A stretch of DNA of 64,000 bases from Oceanirhabdus seepicola (lineage in GTDB: Bacteria; Bacillota; Clostridia; Clostridiales; Clostridiaceae): the NCBI RefSeq assembly GCF_023684385.1, contig NZ_JAGSOJ010000003.1, forward strand, positions 186,001 to 250,000. The letters are read 5' to 3'. Each line of letters begins with the position of its first letter. The stretch's first letter is position 1. Below, one piece after another: positions 8,269 through 16,217 of this stretch. The notes under the pieces were generated by a model. The model was not told the DNA's origin, did not search any database, and saw nothing but the letters and a program-made list of their open reading frames with translations. The position numbers and the translations under genes are program-made.

Positions 8269-10470
8269 ATGAGCAAATCATTGGTTCTTGCAGAAAAACC
8301 TTCAGTAGGAAGAGAAATAGCAAGAGTACTTAATTGTAAGAAAAAAGGTAATGGATACTTTGAAGGTGATAAATATATAGTTACATGGGCATTGGGGCAC
8401 TTGGTTACTTTGGCTGACCCAGAAGCTTATGGAAATCAATATAAACAATGGAGTTTGGATACACTTCCTATGCTTCCAAATAGAATGAAACTAAATGTTA
8501 TTGGAAAGACTGGTAAGCAGTTCACAACAGTAAAAAAAGCGATGATAAGACCAGATGTTAGTGACCTTGTTATTGCAACAGACGCTGGGAGAGAAGGGGA
8601 ATTGGTTGCTCGTCTTATCATAGATAAGGTAGGGTTTAGAAAGCCAATAAAACGTTTATGGATCTCATCACAGACAGATAAGGCAATCAAGGATGGATTT
8701 AAGAATCTAAAACCAGGAAAAGACTATGAGAATTTATATAGAGCAGCAATGTGTAGGGCTGAGGCAGACTGGATTGTAGGACTAAATGTTACTCGTGCTC
8801 TTACATGTAAGTATAATGCTCAGTTATCTGCGGGACGTGTTCAAACCCCTACTGTGGCAATGATAGTTCAGAGAGAAGAAGATATCAAAAACTTCAAGCC
8901 AAAAGATTATTATGGAATTTCTGGTAAGGCAAATGGGTTCACACTAAACTGGATGAATAAAAAAGGACAATTGTCTACATTTAATGAAGAAGAAGCAAAG
9001 ACTGTTATGGTGAAAGTAAAAGGGCAAACAGGTAAGGTAGTTGATGTAACTAAAACAGATAAGAAGAATTATGCACCTGCTCTTTACGACTTAACAGAAC
9101 TTCAAAGAGATGCAAATAAGAGATATGGATATTCAGCTAAACAGACTCTTTCTATAATGCAGAGACTATATGAACAGCATAAAGTACTTACTTATCCAAG
9201 AACAGATTCAAGATATATAACTACTGATATAGTTGAAACTCTTCCACAGAGAATAAAGGCTGCATCAATTGGTTCATATGGAAGATTCGCTACACAGATA
9301 TTAAATGGTAAGATAAGAGCGCATAAGGGATTTGTTGATGATAATAGAGTATCAGATCACCATGCAATAATTCCAACTGAGCAGAAGGTTAGCATTGGAA
9401 GTCTTAGCAGTGAGGAACTTAAAATATACGAGCTTGTTGTTAAGAGATTCTTTAGTGTTATGTTACCTGCATTTGAATATGTTCAAACTACTGTTAAAGC
9501 TGAAGTTAATGGTGAGAAGTTTATAGCTAAAGGGAAAATAGTTAAATCAAAAGGATGGAAGGCTGTTTATGACAGAGATACAGACTTTGAGAATGAAGAT
9601 GATGATAGAAACCAAGATTCGGTTAAAGAGCAATCACTACCAGAGATAAATAAAGGTGATGTAATTAAGTTCACTTCTGTTGATATAAAAAATGGGAAAA
9701 CTAAACCACCAGCAAGATTCAATGAAGCTACATTGTTATCAGCTATGGAAAATCCTCATAAATATATGCATGTTAATAAAGAGCATGCCAAAACTCTTGG
9801 AGAAACAGGTGGACTTGGAACAGTTGCTACAAGAGCAGATATTATAGAAAAATTATTTAACTCCTTTGTTATAGAGAAGAAGGGTAAGGAGATATTCCCT
9901 ACTTCAAAAGGAAAACAGCTTATTGACTTAGTTCCAGCTGACTTAAAATCTCCATTACTTACGGCTAAATGGGAAAATGAATTAGGATTGATAAGTAAAG
10001 GAAAGATGAATAACAAGAAGTTCGTAGACAACATGAGAACTTATGCAACAAAGCTTGTTAACGATGTAAAGAGCGGAACAGCAAAATATACTCATGATAA
10101 TATGACAAGAGCGAAATGTCCTGAGTGTGGTAAGTATCTACTTGAGGTTAATGGTAAGAGAGGTAAGATGCTAGTTTGTCAGGACAGAGAGTGTGGATAC
10201 AGAAAAGGATTATCTAAAGTTACTAATGCAAGATGTCCAGAGTGTCATAAGAAACTTGAGTTAAGAGGAAAAGGAGAAGGGCAGATATTTGTATGTCCTA
10301 ACTGTAGCTATAGAGAGAAACTATCGGCATTCCAGAAGAGAAGAAGTGAGAACAACAGCAAAACAACAAAACAAGATGTGAAAAAATATCTTAAGAAACA
10401 GAAGCAAGAGGCAGATGAGCCAATAAATTCAGCATTTGCTGATGCTTTGGCTAAACTTAAGTTGAAATAA
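8269..10470 (+). CDS. topB: DNA topoisomerase III (type IA)
   Basis: A 733-aa type IA topoisomerase that relaxes and decatenates DNA by single-strand passage. The N-terminal TOPRIM domain shows LAEKPSVG and DAGREGE; the active-site tyrosine is Tyr309 in LTYPRTDSRY; the SAGRVQTPT motif is present. The C-terminus carries two four-cysteine zinc ribbons (CPECGKYL...CQDRECGY and CPECHKKL...CPNCSY), then a lysine-rich tail. The start at ATG 8269 follows AAAGGAG; an ATG seven codons upstream overlaps the ribosome binding site. There is no plasmid or integrative-element context, so this is probably the chromosomal copy. Confidence 0.95.
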   Translation: MSKSLVLAEKPSVGREIARVLNCKKKGNGYFEGDKYIVTWALGHLVTLADPEAYGNQYKQWSLDTLPMLPNRMKLNVIGKTGKQFTTVKKAMIRPDVSDLVIATDAGREGELVARLIIDKVGFRKPIKRLWISSQTDKAIKDGFKNLKPGKDYENLYRAAMCRAEADWIVGLNVTRALTCKYNAQLSAGRVQTPTVAMIVQREEDIKNFKPKDYYGISGKANGFTLNWMNKKGQLSTFNEEEAKTVMVKVKGQTGKVVDVTKTDKKNYAPALYDLTELQRDANKRYGYSAKQTLSIMQRLYEQHKVLTYPRTDSRYITTDIVETLPQRIKAASIGSYGRFATQILNGKIRAHKGFVDDNRVSDHHAIIPTEQKVSIGSLSSEELKIYELVVKRFFSVMLPAFEYVQTTVKAEVNGEKFIAKGKIVKSKGWKAVYDRDTDFENEDDDRNQDSVKEQSLPEINKGDVIKFTSVDIKNGKTKPPARFNEATLLSAMENPHKYMHVNKEHAKTLGETGGLGTVATRADIIEKLFNSFVIEKKGKEIFPTSKGKQLIDLVPADLKSPLLTAKWENELGLISKGKMNNKKFVDNMRTYATKLVNDVKSGTAKYTHDNMTRAKCPECGKYLLEVNGKRGKMLVCQDRECGYRKGLSKVTNARCPECHKKLELRGKGEGQIFVCPNCSYREKLSAFQKRRSENNSKTTKQDVKKYLKKQKQEADEPINSAFADALAKLKLK

Positions 10471-10475
10471 TATAA

Positions 10476-10522
10476 AGATAGTACGATCAGGTGTATGTAG
10501 CTTGATTGTATTATCTTTTTTA
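10476..10522 (+). terminator. Terminator after topB
   Basis: GATAGTACGATCA pairs with TGATTGTATTATC around a short loop, followed by TTTTTTATTT. The stem sequence is closely shared with the terminator after kptA near 16040. Confidence 0.8.
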
Positions 10523-10549
10523 TTTGAATAAAATTCCCAATTTAACTTG

Positions 10550-10578
10550 TTGACAATGGAATATGCTGGCAGTAAAAT
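10550..10578 (+). promoter_or_regulatory. Sigma-A-type promoter for the lipoprotein at 10640
   Basis: TTGACA (10550-10555), a 17-base spacer and TAAAAT (10573-10578) form a near-consensus vegetative promoter about 60 bases before the gene. Confidence 0.7.
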
Positions 10579-10639
10579 GAAATAAATGTATTGTGGTAAG
10601 ACGCTGTGGAATATATGAGATATTCAAGGAGGGGAAAAG

Positions 10640-11272
10640 ATGAAAATGAAAAAAATTATATGCATTACAATGGTTGTATGTTTAATGTTTTTAGGTTGTA
10701 ATAGAGAGTCGAGTAACGATACTGAACTAATGGAGGGAGAAGTACTTATCATTCCTAGTTCATTATATGATGAAAGTACTAAGAAATTAGGAGCACATTT
10801 AGATATGACCACAGGTTGTGTTGAAATTGAATATAAAGGTAATAAAAAATGTATTGGAGTAAAATATGAGACATGGGAAGGCGGTATACTAAAGAATTCT
10901 ACAAATATCTTTAAGATTAGTATTGATGATGGGTTTAATGGTGAAGTAAGCATATCATTGAAAGATATTGTGATGGATAATTTAGAAACGTCTCAAACAA
11001 CTATTATGACGACCGTCATATCTGATCAAAATGGTTATTCAAGGTCAAGAAAATATATTGATAGGTACCCAAAATCTTACGGAAGTAGTCCTTGCAATAT
11101 TATTGAAGCATTTAAAGACACAGATGATAATGAAATTTCGATATGGGGCTTTATGGCAACTGATGATGGGACATCAAGTGTCTATTCTCAAGAGAAAAGT
11201 ATAGAAGCTACTGCGGAAAAAGTAGATTGGGCTTTGATTTTAAAAGTTTACTTTGAAGATAAAATAGAATAA
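10640..11272 (+). CDS. Lipoprotein of unknown function
   Basis: A 210-aa protein with a lysine-rich N-terminus, hydrophobic core and lipobox FLGC (Cys20), so it is probably anchored outside the membrane. The mature part is rich in beta-type sequence (HLDMTTGCVEIEYKGNKKC, KISIDDGFNGEVSISLKDI) and has no motif I recognise. It has its own good promoter and a GGAGGGG ribosome binding site. It starts an accessory-looking stretch of unrelated small genes that runs to about 16 kb. Confidence 0.75.
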   Translation: MKMKKIICITMVVCLMFLGCNRESSNDTELMEGEVLIIPSSLYDESTKKLGAHLDMTTGCVEIEYKGNKKCIGVKYETWEGGILKNSTNIFKISIDDGFNGEVSISLKDIVMDNLETSQTTIMTTVISDQNGYSRSRKYIDRYPKSYGSSPCNIIEAFKDTDDNEISIWGFMATDDGTSSVYSQEKSIEATAEKVDWALILKVYFEDKIE

Positions 11273-11499
11273 GCTAGTTCTGTAAATCTAACAAGTAATT
11301 TGAAACTATAAGTCAAAGGATAAGTGTCCTAATCGCAAGTATATTAGGTACATATTTAAAGATAAAAAGATGTAAACTCATAATGAAATAAATTGATAAG
11401 GCAAAATATTTTGAAACATTAAAGTATATAAAGTCAGTTGAAGAGATTATTACTGATAATTATTATATCGTTTTTAGAAATAATATGGAGGTTAAAAAG

Positions 11500-12054
11500 A
11501 TGAAAGTTATAATAGGAGCTGGTCAAACAAATTATGAAGGTTGGAAAACAACCCAAGAATGTGACTTGAATTTACTTTCTATCTCTGATTGGGACAAACT
11601 ATTTTTGAAAGAAAGCGTAGACGCTATGATTGCTGAACATGTGTGGGAGCATCTAACTTATGAAGAAGGGATTGAGGCAGCAAGAAATTGTTTTAAATAT
11701 TTGAAACCAGGGGGCTATATACGTTGTGCTGTTCCAGATAAAAATTTTAGAAATGAATGGTATCAAAATATGGTTCAAATTGGAGGTCCAGGACCTATTG
11801 AACATCCAGCTGCAACACATAAGATAGTTTATGATTATACAACATTTAAAAGAGTTTTTGAGACAGCAGGATTTGTAGTAACATTATTGGAGTATTGTGA
11901 CAATGATGGAGACTTTCATTTTACTTATTGGAACGAAAATGATGGGAAAATAGGACGATCATTTAGGTTTGATACAAGAAATTCAATTGAAACATTAGGT
12001 ATGGTTTCAATTATCATTGATGCAATGAAACCAATTATCATAAGAAATAAATAA
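11500..12054 (+). CDS. SAM-dependent methyltransferase (type 11 fold)
   Basis: A 184-aa protein. IIGAGQTNYEGW at the N-terminus, DAMIAEHVWEHLTYEEG and CFKYLKPGGYIRCAVPD match the later motifs of class I methyltransferases; the motif I glycine loop is shortened to GAGQ. The substrate is unknown. The start at ATG 11500 follows TGGAGG; an in-frame ATG at 11485 is less well placed. Upstream the frame stays open (IDKAKYFETLKYIKSVEEI) back to a stop near 11385, which may be the remnant of another small gene. Confidence 0.8.
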   Translation: MKVIIGAGQTNYEGWKTTQECDLNLLSISDWDKLFLKESVDAMIAEHVWEHLTYEEGIEAARNCFKYLKPGGYIRCAVPDKNFRNEWYQNMVQIGGPGPIEHPAATHKIVYDYTTFKRVFETAGFVVTLLEYCDNDGDFHFTYWNENDGKIGRSFRFDTRNSIETLGMVSIIIDAMKPIIIRNK

Positions 12055-12171
12055 TTACAATATATGAAATTTACTTGTATATAGAATAAAAATATAGATT
12101 AAAATTTTGGCTGAAATTCTATCTATTACAAATAGAAGTAAAATATTTAAAATTAGTAAGGAGTTGTTAGT

Positions 12172-12714
12172 ATGCTTAAAAATTTTAAGATAATTGTTTG
12201 TATAATTACCCTTATTTGTATTTTTGCAGTGAGTTGTAAAAATACAGACAAAGTTGCAGTAGAAAATGAAACAGTGAGCGGTACTAAAGAAATAGAAAAT
12301 AACAAGGCACAAAATACTACAAGAACAATTGAGGATGAAACTATTGTAGATTTAGGTAATCTTAAGGGCGGATATTCACAGGAATTAATAACACAAGCAA
12401 ACCTAATACTAATGGTTTCAAACCAAAGCTTTAGTATGGATAAAGTGAATTTAAGTATTTATATAGATGAAAGACTATTGGTTAATGACACATATTTGGT
12501 TGAAGACCAACATAAATACTTGTATTATTATATTTTGATTGAAGAGGGAGACCATGATATTAGTGTGAAATATAATGATCAAGTAATTGGTCAGGAGACG
12601 ATAAAAATCTTAAATGATAAATCTACCTGGGTAGCATTAAGTTATTGGAAAGAAAAGGATGAGGAGTCATTTATCGATTTTTATACATCTGATGAACCGA
12701 TTCTAATTGATTGA
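12172..12714 (+). CDS. Lipoprotein of unknown function
   Basis: A 180-aa protein with signal peptide and lipobox FAVSC (Cys22), then a polar linker and a beta-rich region (VNLSIYIDERLLVND, DHDISVKYNDQVIGQETIKIL) that looks like one Ig-like or beta-sandwich domain. No enzyme motif is visible. It sits alone between the methyltransferase and the NADAR gene and is probably displayed on the outer face of the membrane. Confidence 0.75.
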   Translation: MLKNFKIIVCIITLICIFAVSCKNTDKVAVENETVSGTKEIENNKAQNTTRTIEDETIVDLGNLKGGYSQELITQANLILMVSNQSFSMDKVNLSIYIDERLLVNDTYLVEDQHKYLYYYILIEEGDHDISVKYNDQVIGQETIKILNDKSTWVALSYWKEKDEESFIDFYTSDEPILID

Positions 12715-12807
12715 CAATGGATATAGATTTACAAGATTGAAATTACATTAAGAGGATATAGAGCATTATACATAATAAAGTACTCAAGTTAAAGAGGAGG
12801 AAATAAA

Positions 12808-13737
12808 GTGAAAAAAACATATGATATTAATAATCCAATGGCACCACTATGGCTTATGTATCCACATATTAGTAGATACAGTATTGGGTGGAGAATGGGA
12901 TATGGAGAAAGCTATGCATGGGAATTTGGAGATTGGTATTCTTCTCTGATAATTGAGGAACAAAAAAAGTATCAACTTATGTTTCCTGAACCAATAGGAT
13001 GGCTCGGTTGGTATGAACAAGAATATACAGATAAAGACATTTATGATGAGGATTATCTTCTATGGAATAAAGGAGCCCATATGAAATATTCAATAAACAG
13101 TTTACAAAAGGATTTTAAAAAAGGTAAAAAAATTAAATATCTTTTTTTCTGGGGACACCAACCATCTTATGATGGAAGTATTACAAAAACATGTTTAAGT
13201 CAATGGTGGAAATCAGATTTTAGTGTTGGTATAAATGAATACTGTTGTATGGAACAATATATGATGGCTGAAAAAGCAAGACTATTTGAAGATAATGAAA
13301 TTTTGGAGGAGATACTAAGAAGTTGTCATCCAAAACAGATCAAGGAATTAGGACGAAAAGTAAGAAATTTCAATGAAGATCTTTGGAAAAGAAGAAGGTA
13401 CTCAATTATCTTAAATGGTAACTATGCAAAGTTTCTTCAGAATGAAAATCTAAGACAATTTTTAATGCAAACAAAAAATAGGGTTTTGGTTGAAGCAAGT
13501 CCGTATGATAAAATTTGGGGAATTGGTATGTCGGCTGATAATGAGAAAATTAATAATCCTTTGTTATGGAATGGACAGAATCTATTGGGATTTGCGTTAA
13601 TGGAAGTGAGAGATGAACTTATTCGTGTTTGTCAAAATGATAAAAAATTGGATTTGAATGAGTTGCGTAAAAAATTTGATGAAAATGTGTTTGTGAAAGA
13701 AAGGGATGATTTCAGATGCGTATATTTGGAGAAGTAA
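12808..13737 (+). CDS. NADAR-family protein with N-terminal extension
   Basis: A 309-aa protein. Residues 140-295 match the NADAR (YbiA-like) fold: YCCMEQYMMAEKARLF, the SCHPKQIKELGRKVRNFNEDLWKRRR segment, a VEASPYDKIWGIGMS block and WNGQNLLGFALMEVRDEL. NADAR enzymes are N-glycosidases acting on riboflavin-pathway intermediates or on ADP-ribosylated substrates. The 110-residue tryptophan-rich N-terminal part is not explained by that domain. Start is GTG at 12808 after GAGGAGG. Its stop overlaps the start of the Nudix gene (TAATG), so the two are translationally coupled, which points to ADP-ribose or NAD-derived substrates. Confidence 0.85.
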   Translation: MKKTYDINNPMAPLWLMYPHISRYSIGWRMGYGESYAWEFGDWYSSLIIEEQKKYQLMFPEPIGWLGWYEQEYTDKDIYDEDYLLWNKGAHMKYSINSLQKDFKKGKKIKYLFFWGHQPSYDGSITKTCLSQWWKSDFSVGINEYCCMEQYMMAEKARLFEDNEILEEILRSCHPKQIKELGRKVRNFNEDLWKRRRYSIILNGNYAKFLQNENLRQFLMQTKNRVLVEASPYDKIWGIGMSADNEKINNPLLWNGQNLLGFALMEVRDELIRVCQNDKKLDLNELRKKFDENVFVKERDDFRCVYLEK

Positions 13738-14255
13738 TGGATGGTGTTTTCTATAAAGAGCGAAAAGGCGCTTATGGAATAGCTATAAATGAATTAAACC
13801 AAGTGGCAGTAATACAAATGCCTCATGGAGATTTTCTTCCAGGAGGGGGGATAGAAAGTAACGAAACTGAAGAGGAGTGTCTGAAAAGAGAATTAATTGA
13901 AGAAACTGGATATGACATAAATATAAATAATTTTATTTGTAAGGGAATTCAATATGGTTATGGACCAAAATCTCAAAAATATTTGAAATTAGTTGGTTCT
14001 TTTTATATGATTGAATTTAAAAATAATACTGGTCAGAAAAGTGAATTGGACCATGAACTAGTTTGGAAAGATAGAGAAGAGCTTAAGAAAAGTATTCGTA
14101 TTGAATATCAATATTGGGCTATGCAAGAAGCATTTAAAGTGAAAGAAGCTAAGATAGTAGCTGAAAATGAATACAATGATTATAGAGATGAAGTCGATAA
14201 GATTGAAACAAGAGATGTTAATAGCATGTTCAAGAGTGGTGTAATAAAAATATAA
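13737..14255 (+). CDS. Nudix hydrolase
   Basis: A 172-aa protein with a complete Nudix box, from GGIESNE through RELIEETGY, matching GX5EX7REUXEEXGU. Nudix enzymes hydrolyse nucleoside diphosphates linked to another group, such as ADP-ribose or NAD. The start is placed at the ATG overlapping the NADAR stop (13737), with GGAG just upstream; a longer start at 13716 is possible. Coupling to NADAR suggests it processes the product or precursor of that enzyme (inference). The C-terminal 45 residues are charged and helical and not part of the core fold. Confidence 0.88.
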   Translation: MDGVFYKERKGAYGIAINELNQVAVIQMPHGDFLPGGGIESNETEEECLKRELIEETGYDININNFICKGIQYGYGPKSQKYLKLVGSFYMIEFKNNTGQKSELDHELVWKDREELKKSIRIEYQYWAMQEAFKVKEAKIVAENEYNDYRDEVDKIETRDVNSMFKSGVIKI

Positions 14256-14271
14256 GAGAGAGTGATATATT

Positions 14272-14991
14272 ATGTTAGAATCAAAAATTATATTTGGGAT
14301 ACCAGGATTTTGGAAAGATAGAACTGATATAGTGAAAACAATTGCAGAAAAGAGTGGGGGATATTTATTTTTAGGTGGTATCCTAAGTAGAACAGATACA
14401 AAAGATTTTTTTGATGTGGAGATTTATGGCCATGATAAGCAACTTAAGGAAGCATTTTCATATGCGGGGAGTTTTTCATCAGAACAATTAGGTGCTATTG
14501 AAAAGCATAGCTGTACGTTATATGTGATAGGGAAAGGTGGAAGTATTGAAGATGCAAACAAAATGTTAGATGTAGGTTTAGCATTGCTTAATGCTGGAGG
14601 TATAGCTGTAAAAGTTGAATCATCAGGTGTAGCTCACACTGTTGAAAATTGGACAAGTGCAGCTCAAGCAAAAGAAATTCATAATACTTTTAGATCATTT
14701 GTGACATTTGTGGGTGAAGAAGAGTTTTACTATTCATGTGGTATGCATTGTTTAGGTTATCCTGATGTTGTTGTATTAAAAGACGATTATAATCCAAGTG
14801 AAGTTGTAAAGCTAATGGAAACATTTTTACTTTACAATCTTTATGAAAAACCGGTATTGAAAAGTGGAGAAACATTTAGTATTGATATTAATTCTCCATA
14901 TTATATATTAAATCATAAACCTTGTACATACTTTGAAGAAGAACATCCTTTCTATAATCCATATGGTGTGTGGGAGCTTAAGAAAAAATAA
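14272..14991 (+). CDS. DUF4261-like protein
   Basis: A 239-aa cytosolic protein with no signal peptide or membrane helix. IIFGIPGFWKDRTDIVKTIAEKSGGYLF near the start and the general layout resemble DUF4261 proteins, but this is a judgement by eye. It follows the Nudix gene by 16 bases with a GAGAGTGA ribosome binding site and belongs to the same operon. A role in the NADAR/Nudix process is implied only by position. Confidence 0.6.
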   Translation: MLESKIIFGIPGFWKDRTDIVKTIAEKSGGYLFLGGILSRTDTKDFFDVEIYGHDKQLKEAFSYAGSFSSEQLGAIEKHSCTLYVIGKGGSIEDANKMLDVGLALLNAGGIAVKVESSGVAHTVENWTSAAQAKEIHNTFRSFVTFVGEEEFYYSCGMHCLGYPDVVVLKDDYNPSEVVKLMETFLLYNLYEKPVLKSGETFSIDINSPYYILNHKPCTYFEEEHPFYNPYGVWELKKK

Positions 14992-14996
14992 GGATT

Positions 14997-15218
14997 ATGG
15001 TAATTAAGCTAAGTTTAGTCGCGAGTTTATTTATTATTCCCGTAATTATTATTGTAGGAATTACCGTTTATATTAAAACGCTGTTAGGTACAAGTGTTAA
15101 TTTTTCTGATATGTTTAACATTTGGGGGTTGTTATTAGCATTTTTATTGATCATTCCTGCTAGCTGGGGTATATTTTGTAGAAGGTTCTTGGAAAGCAAA
15201 GCAAACTCTTCAGACTAA
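14997..15218 (+). CDS. Small two-helix membrane protein
   Basis: A 73-aa protein with two hydrophobic helices (LVASLFIIPVIIIVGITVYI and LLLAFLLIIPASWGIF). It begins 6 bases after the preceding stop, so it is likely co-transcribed. No family recognised. Confidence 0.55.
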   Translation: MVIKLSLVASLFIIPVIIIVGITVYIKTLLGTSVNFSDMFNIWGLLLAFLLIIPASWGIFCRRFLESKANSSD

Positions 15219-15298
15219 GGAATGAGCTATATAAGTCTGCACAGTTTCAAAAAAGAGAAACGTTATAGGACATAAGTTAACAATTGGAGGTAATAAGG

Positions 15299-15451
15299 AT
15301 GATAAATACTGTTTGTGGAAGAATTCCAAGTAAAGAATTAGGAATGACTCTTATGCATGAACATATTTTGTGTGATGATATAGGTGCAGATTATATTGAT
15401 AGGTAGAGATATGATAAAAATGAGATAGAGGAAATTAACTATTAGATACTT
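15299..15451 (+). pseudogene. Phosphotriesterase-family N-terminal remnant
   Basis: After a good GGAGG site, an ORF reads MINTVCGRIPSKELGMTLMH followed by EHILCDDIG and stops at 15404-15406. The HEH metal-binding motif near the start is typical of phosphotriesterase-related amidohydrolases, which are about 300 aa long. The frame continues through two further stops with plausible residues (RYDKNEIEEIN) and then ends at kptA. It is a decayed fragment. Confidence 0.65.
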
Positions 15452-15475
15452 AAATGTGAATTGTAGAGGTGTTTT

Positions 15476-16021
15476 ATGAAAAATAAAAATGTGAATTTAA
15501 GTAGATTTTTGAGTTTAGTTTTAAGGCATAAGCCACAAGTTATAGGTATAAAACTAGATAAGAATGGATGGTGTTCTGTTGAGGAACTATTAGTGAAGAT
15601 GAATGCTTATGGAAAGAACATAACAATAGAAGAGTTAAATAAAATAGTAGCTTCTGATAATAAACAGAGATATGCATTTTGTGAAGATAAGAAAAGGATT
15701 AGAGCAAATCAAGGACATTCTTTATATGTAGAATTAGATTTAAAAGAATGTGTTCCACCAAGTATTCTTTATCATGGTACTGTAGAAAGGTTTATAGATA
15801 ATATAATAACTAAAGGATTATTAAAAATGTCTAGGCAACATGTCCACCTAAGCGAGGATATAAAAACCGCTGAAAAAGTTGGGAATAGGCGAGGAAAGGC
15901 CATAATACTACATATAGAAGCAGGCAGGATGCATGGAGATGGGTTTAAATTTTACTTATCTGAGAATGGGGTTTGGTTAACAGATTGCGTTCCTAGAGAG
16001 TATATAGTTCTTGAAAAATAA
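15476..16021 (+). CDS. kptA: RNA 2'-phosphotransferase (Tpt1/KptA family)
   Basis: A 181-aa protein of normal length. Family motifs are present: LSLVLRHKP near residue 15, RANQGHS near 81, LYHGT near 98 and MSRQHVHLS near 118. The enzyme moves a 2'-phosphate from RNA to NAD, giving ADP-ribose 1'',2''-cyclic phosphate and nicotinamide; in bacteria its substrate is debated because there is no intron-splicing ligase that leaves 2'-phosphates. Lying about 1.2 kb after NADAR and Nudix genes, it extends the theme of NAD/ADP-ribose chemistry. It is preceded by the remnant of a phosphotriesterase gene. Confidence 0.92.
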   Translation: MKNKNVNLSRFLSLVLRHKPQVIGIKLDKNGWCSVEELLVKMNAYGKNITIEELNKIVASDNKQRYAFCEDKKRIRANQGHSLYVELDLKECVPPSILYHGTVERFIDNIITKGLLKMSRQHVHLSEDIKTAEKVGNRRGKAIILHIEAGRMHGDGFKFYLSENGVWLTDCVPREYIVLEK

Positions 16022-16037
16022 ATTGAAGTATAATATG

Positions 16038-16087
16038 TAGATAGTATGATCAAAGTAAATATTGCTTGATTGTACTATTTTTTTATT
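16038..16087 (+). terminator. Terminator after kptA
   Basis: GATAGTATGATCAA pairs with TTGATTGTACTAT around a 15-base loop, followed by a run of T. The stem resembles the one after topB. Confidence 0.8.
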
Positions 16088-16180
16088 TTCTAACGTTAGA
16101 TTGATTTATATGAAAAATAGAAATAAACCTTTATAATAGTATAAAAACTTACAAAAATATATATAACTTTACAAAATTAT

Positions 16181-16188
16181 GTTATAAT
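16181..16188 (+). promoter_or_regulatory. Extended -10 promoter of the ABC exporter pair
   Basis: TG-T-TATAAT (TATAAT at 16183-16188) is an extended -10 element 30 bases before the ABC gene. No clear -35 box is seen at normal spacing. Confidence 0.5.
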
Positions 16189-16217
16189 ATATTTCTGTTC
16201 AAAAAAGGGGGGAATTT

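Noticed and set aside
11385..11499. A separate gene or N-terminal extension upstream of the methyltransferase.
   Set aside because: The open stretch begins after a TAA and has no start codon with a ribosome binding site; at most a remnant.
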